This document shows positions 59,690 through 64,000 of a stretch of DNA of 64,000 nt, in pieces (within the stretch, counting starts at the first letter, position 1; each line of letters opens with the position of its first letter). The notes beneath the pieces were generated by a model. That model saw only the letters and a program-made list of their open reading frames with translations, searched no databases and had not been told where the DNA came from. The translations under genes were made by a program, and so were the position numbers. The stretch is from Biomphalaria glabrata (lineage: Eukaryota; Mollusca; Gastropoda; Planorbidae), in assembly GCF_947242115.1 (NCBI RefSeq), contig NC_074713.1, positions 13,516,501 to 13,580,500 of the forward strand, in the 5' to 3' direction.

Positions 59690-59826
59690 CGCGTTAACTA
59701 TTTGATTATACTTTGGAATGTAAAAGTTCAGGGTGGGTGAGAGATGGTGAAGATGGAGATGTTTTTTGAAGTTCCTCTTTTAAATTTTGTGTTCACGTCA
59801 GCAAGTGTCGTTTGATGTGTGGGCAC
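59690..59826 (+). repeat. Repeat C, copy 3 (partial)
   Basis: CTCTCGC, GGAATGTAAAAGTTCAGGGT and GTGTTCACGTCAGCAAGTGT match 46150-46300. It is cut at GGGCACCATA, where the M1 fragment starts. Confidence 0.8.
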
Positions 59827-59828
59827 CA

Positions 59829-60377
59829 TAGGGGGGGGGGGTCGGAATTTAGTGACTGATTTTTGGTTTTAATGTTGTTTATTTCAGGTGAGATTTTAAT
59901 ACTAAACCATCACTTTCCCCTGTACAGCCAATTATGTTTTAAGTTTAAAATCACCTACCAGGAGGTTTAGCAGTTAAATCCCCTCTTCTATAACACAAAA
60001 CGAAAAAAAAAATGCAAACGACAATCCCCAAATTCCAAGAACACAGCTAAGGAAGATTTTGATTTAAAAAACCCCTTCAAAATTTACGATAAACCCCCTC
60101 TTCAATATAAAAAAAGCAAATAACAAACTCAAAATTCTATGAGTTTAGCCAAAGAGGGTTTTGAGTTTAAACCCCCCTCCAGTGGGGTATGAGGCTAAAA
60201 AACACTTCTTCAATATAAAATAAAAAGCAAATTACATACTCTAAAATTTATAAGCGTAGCCAAAGGGGTTTTGAGTTCAAACCTCCCGCCAGCGGGGTTT
60301 GAAGCGAAAAAAATACATCTTCAATATAAAAAAATGGAAATTACGCACATTCAAAATTCTATGAGCGTAGCCAAAGG
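59829..60377 (+). mobile_element. M1 element, copy 3 (truncated)
   Basis: GGTCGGAATTTAGTGACTGA to ATGAGCGTAGCCAAAGG is collinear with the left 0.5 kb of M1, including three palindromic units. Both termini and the LINE-derived part are missing. Confidence 0.82.
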
Positions 60378-60700
60378 CAGAAACGTAGCAAGGTACGCGT
60401 TGGCCCGGGTTCAAGAATATGTTGATGCTGCTTTAGAACAGATGACTTGTGTACAGTCAGTACAGTATCTCTGTCTGTGTGACAGGTGATGATCTTTGTG
60501 ATCTGGTGTGTAATTATATTATTTATTCTTGTACCTGAGACTGCCTGCTATTATTACTGCTATTGCTGTCATAACTGCTATATCTGCTGCAACTGTTGCT
60601 GTAGTATTTTGCTGAAGAATTTTGTTACTTTTTTAAACTACAAAGTAACAAATCTTTCAGACTAGCGAGTCCCTTAAAACTAGTAGGCCACATTTGCAGA
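60378..60700. other. Spacer, possible TE terminus, no gene called
   Basis: GAAACGTAGCAAGGTACGCG followed by TTGGCCCGGGTTCAAG resembles a hAT-type start. An ORF here (RNVARYALARVQEYVDAALE) ends near a donor-like CAG/GTGATG at 60486 but has no recognised family. Confidence 0.4.
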
Positions 60701-60973
60701 AAGGGGCTCCTTGGCTTAGTGGTTAAGCGCTTGACTTCCAAACCTGGAGTACTGGGTTCGAATCTCAATGAAGAATGATTTTAATTTTGTGGATTTTTAG
60801 GGCGCCCAAGTGTCTACTCAACACCAATGGTCACCTGACTATAGTTGGGAAAAGTAAAGACAGTTTGTCATTGTGCTGGCCACATGACTCCCTGCTCGCT
60901 AAACGTTGGCCTAAAAAACCTTAAGGCATTTGCCCTATAGATCGCAAGTTCTGAAAGGGAACTTTTTATTTTT
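60701..60973 (+). mobile_element. Full-length-looking SINE with exact 10-bp target duplication
   Basis: CATTTGCAGA flanks it at 60691-60700 and 60974-60983. The tRNA-like head has A box TGGCTTAGTGGTTAAGCG and B box GGTTCGAATCT. The body ends CTGAAAGGGAACTTTTTATT. It is the most complete copy of this family in the window and could represent a recent insertion. Confidence 0.94.
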
Positions 60974-61543
60974 CATTTGCAGACTTACCACTTGCATAAA
61001 ATGAATCGTTTGAAATTTATAATCTACAGGAATGTGTGAGACTTTATGATGTGTTTATTTCTAAAGAAATATTTGAATAATAACCAGCCACGTAACGTAT
61101 GTCTAGCTGGAACCGAGCGGACGTGACCTTGACCTTTTCTTAATCTTCTTTATTATATGATAGAAAAAAGTATGATAGAAAAACGAACAATTACGGCAAT
61201 GTCTACTAAGATTAAAATGTTAACAAAATGGCGGAAATAGGATGTGCTTGTATTTTTTTTAAAGTAACCTATTTATAATTTTCTTGATTAAAGAAAAAAA
61301 TTTAATTCAAATGGTTTATTTACAATGTATTCAGCTATTAATTTTTTTTTTGGGGGGGGGGGGATTTTTAACCCTTAAAGTGCTGAACTGTTTTATAATG
61401 AGTGCATACAAAATGGAATTACAATTATGATGTTTAGAGGCAAAACATCCACACGCGTTTTAAGGGTTAAGTTAACCCGAATGACTTTGAAAACAATCAA
61501 GACTGTGTCGATCTTTAGCAGGTTGATGAAATATCTAGACGAC

Positions 61544-61580
61544 GTTATGTGTTATGTGTTATGTGTTATGTGTTATGTGT
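61544..61580 (+). repeat. 7-bp (GTTATGT)n repeat
   Basis: About five perfect units. Confidence 0.95.
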
Positions 61581-61794
61581 CTCAGCATTATGTCTGCGAA
61601 AAAATAATTAAATGAGCTGAATAAGACTTACATATTAATATGAATGATTGAAATAAAAATAAATGTTTAATGAGATTTCTTTCAGTTATTCTTTTTTTTC
61701 CCATTGAAAATGTTCATCACCTTGCTTACGACTAACAGAAGTAAAATGGAAATTTGTTTTTGAATCTCTTTTATTAGTTTAGAGCATCTACCAT

Positions 61795-61965
61795 GCGCTA
61801 CAACTTATAGCATGTTCAGTGTGCTATAATGCTATATTTTATTTTTGGACATGTGGGGTGAAGCGTGAAGGGGTGTATGGGCGAAGGTTTCCTTGCTACC
61901 TTTAGGGATTCGAATTAGAACCTCTTGACACAAATCCAAGCAGTTTTTGTCACTCAGCTAAATGA
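61795..61965 (-). mobile_element. Possible SINE, second tRNA-derived family
   Basis: On the minus strand TAGCTGAGTGACAAAAACTG could be an A box and TAATTCGAATCCC a B box, with a body ending in TATAGCA repeats. Similar sequence at 24330-24454. No target duplication seen. Confidence 0.4.
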
Positions 61966-62323
61966 ATAAAAGTTATTTAGAACTGAAATGTAGTTATCCT
62001 ATCCCAAGACACAACAATCTGATGATAATCTGAAAGTAAATCCATCTACAAAATGAATCTTCCAAGTAAAAAGACAAATTAGTAAAACAATATTTCTAAT
62101 AATATGAATAGCGTTACACAAGAAACTAACCTGGGTTTTTTTTAATTCTGATACTTGGTGAGTAATATTTAAAAAATGTGGCAAGATATGTAGGTCACAG
62201 TTGGGGTTGCGTATCCATGGAAAAACTGCATTTCTCATTAATCTTCGGACTCGAAGACAAGCCTTATTATTATAAATTGTAAAACAGCACCTATCTAAAC
62301 AAATCATAAATAGAAATCAAATA

Positions 62324-62326
<3 letters not shown>

Positions 62327-62368
<42 letters not shown>
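62327..62368. repeat. (AT)n microsatellite
   Basis: About 42 bp of AT repeat. Confidence 0.97.
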
Positions 62369-62372
<4 letters not shown>

Positions 62373-62421
62373 TTCTACATGTTTGGCATTTTATTTTTAG
62401 AAAATCTGGTATGTCTGACAT

Positions 62422-64000
62422 CATGTGGGAGGCCGAAAGGGAAGGGGTTGACCCCCCTCCACAAATGAAATCCCCCCCCCCCCCGACGCAGGGTGTGAGG
62501 TCGTAATTTAGTGACTGTTTTTTGTCTTTGATTTTGTTTATTTTAGGTAAATTTTAATACTAAACCATCATTTGCCCCAGCACAGCCAAGGGGATTTTGA
62601 AATTAAAACTCCATACCAGGGGGGTTTGCAGTTATATACCCCTCTTCTATAAAACAAAATTTAAAAATACAAATGACAATCCCCTAATTCTAAGAGCATT
62701 GCCAAGGAAGATTTTGATTTTAAAACCCCCTCCAAAACTTACAATTAACCCCCTCTTCAATATAAATTACACACTCAAAATTCTATGAGCGTAGCCAAAG
62801 GGGTTTTGAGTTTAAACCCCGCTTCAGCGGGCTTGAAGCTAAAAAATATCTATTCAATATAAAAAAAAAGCAAATTACGCACTCAAAATGTTATGAGCGT
62901 AGCTAAATGGGTTTTGAGTTTAACCCCCCCCCCTTTAGCGGAGTTCGAAGCTTAAAAATACCTCTTTAATATTAAAAACAATTAAATTATACACTCAAAA
63001 TTCTATGAGTGTAGTTAAAGAAGGAGTTAAGTTGAAACCCCCCTCCAGTGGGGTTTGAAGCTAAAAAATACCTCTTCAATATAAAAAAAGCAAATTATAC
63101 TCTCAAAATACTATGAGCGTAGCCAAAGGGGGTTTTCAGTTTAAACCCTCCTTCAGACAGGTTTGATGCTAAAAAAATACCTCATTAATATAAAATAAGG
63201 AAATAACACACTAAAAATCTAGTCAAGCCAATAGGAGGGGGAGGGTTTGAGATTAACCTCCACTCCTCCAGATGTTTTTTTTAAAGTTTAAAATCCCCTC
63301 CATATGGTTTTTTAGTTTAAAATCCCACTACAGAACGTTTTGAGGTGGAAAACCTCTATCTTCAATATTATTTTAAAGCAAACTGCAGTCACCAAATTCT
63401 ATAACCGTAGCTAAATGGTGTTTTAAATTTAAAAAAAAAACATCTCGAAAGATTTTTCTAGTTTAAAACCCCCCAACACATTATTTTGAAGATAAAACTT
63501 CCTTTTTCGAAATAAAATCTAAAGAAAACTACAGTCACCTAATTCCAAGAGCGTAGTCAAGAGAGATTACAGACTTCAGACTTGCCAGTGACAGATTTTT
63601 GTGGAAACAGCTTGCCGCCTAATGCGCCGAACGTGGAGGGAGGTTCTAAGGTTAGTAAGAATAGCACATTAGGTTTTTGAAATAAAACTTTTCAATAGCA
63701 GGATAATGCACTGTAGATACCTCAGAATATGCATTTTGTTGGCTTTTAATATCTGAAATAGTGCTTGGCGGTAAGGCTCTTCCCCGCGCTGGGGGAGCTC
63801 CCAGCACTCCCTTAGACCCCTTTGCTGGTAAGGGTGGGGAGCCTACTTTTTTTCCTCTAACTCCAGGAAGAACGTATTCTAGGGCTCAATAAACGTCTTC
63901 CGAAAGAATGAAGTGTCGGAATTTTATAATCATTAATTATGCACACACACATACATACATACATATAAGTCTATAGTTTTTCGCCAGGGGGGGGGGGAGG
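62422..64000 (+). mobile_element. M1 element, copy 4 (runs off the window)
   Basis: It starts at a degraded terminus CATGTGGGAGGCCG and is collinear with M1 copies 1 and 2: palindromic units at about 108-bp spacing (TATGAGC near 62784, 62892, 63004, 63112), the LINE tail remnant, the GGGGGAGCTC hairpin zone and the CA/TACA microsatellite. The right terminus lies beyond base 64000. Confidence 0.85.
63585..63650 (+). pseudogene. LINE C-terminus remnant in M1 copy 4
   Basis: SDRFLWKQLA and CAER can be read. The upstream part present in copies 1 and 2 (ILGVSYRD...RFAGHVLR) is deleted here. Confidence 0.65.

Larger units (their letters stand above)
60984..62326. other. Spacer with minor repeats, no gene
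   Basis: No supported gene. It contains a G-run at about 61351, a (GTTATGT)n run and a decayed SINE-like stretch (separate entries). The 102-codon minus ORF at 61999-62307 is unrecognised. Confidence 0.55.

Noticed and set aside
60271-60489. Possible host exon RNVARYALARVQEYVDAALE with acceptor- and donor-like ends
   Set aside because: The left half is M1 sequence, and GTAGCAAGGTACGCG...GGCCCGGG looks like a transposon terminus; no family match.

Overview
This window is a gene-poor, AT-rich stretch of an animal nuclear genome, built almost wholly of transposable elements inside one another and of tandem repeats. A tRNA-derived SINE family, several hAT families, degraded LINEs and many minisatellites rich in TCTAGATC-type motifs suggest a mollusc, most likely a freshwater pulmonate snail (planorbid-like). 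That assignment rests on recall of repeat style and is an inference; no host marker gene was recognised. The only host-like coding hints are a short exon with a signal-peptide-like start (29501-29673) and a weaker first-exon candidate (42853-42884).

Backbone: a long modular repeat, called Repeat A here, lies in four same-strand copies (1-2640 partial; 16215-24250; 34815-40672; 52370-56395). Its modules keep one order: a unique-sequence 5' part, a 27-bp minisatellite, more unique sequence, a TCTAGATC-rich 39-bp module, a 45-bp minisatellite and a 3' tail. Array sizes differ greatly between copies. Other elements have entered single copies: a LINE in copy 0, a gag-only LTR element in copy 1, a SINE and a LINE scrap in copy 2, and hAT-like material in copy 3.

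Region by region. 0-4.8 kb: Repeat A tail with a LINE, then Repeat B with a SINE inside. 4.8-9.4 kb: a 54-bp array with a 489-bp higher-order period, split by a 2.4-kb solo-LTR-like element. 9.6-11 kb: a 39-bp array. 11.2-15.4 kb: two hAT-like non-autonomous elements (M1) full of GGGGTTTT...AAAACCCC palindromes and carrying the end of a LINE protein. 16.2-24.2 kb: Repeat A copy 1 with the LTR element (17021-21548). 24.3-29.4 kb: purine tract, 21-bp and 62-bp arrays, the latter interrupted by a dead hAT transposon. 29.5 kb: the putative secreted-protein exon. 30.6-33.6 kb: a hAT element with an exact 8-bp target duplication, holding an LTR-element fossil, a nested MITE and a DDE transposase scrap. 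33.7-34.6 kb: Repeat D, present inverted at 58.8-59.7 kb. 34.8-40.7 kb: Repeat A copy 2. 40.7-48.4 kb: hAT remnants, Repeat B, a TIR element, a ZBED-type hAT and a 2-kb hAT MITE (M2). 49.6-50.8 kb: a CR1/jockey-like LINE. 52.3-56.4 kb: Repeat A copy 3. 56.5-58.7 kb: a second M2 in reverse. 58.8-64 kb: Repeat D, further M1 copies and an intact-looking SINE.

No rRNA, functional tRNA, CRISPR array or multi-gene system is visible. The informative content is the insertion chronology, readable because paralogous copies supply empty sites, and the non-autonomous gag-only LTR element.
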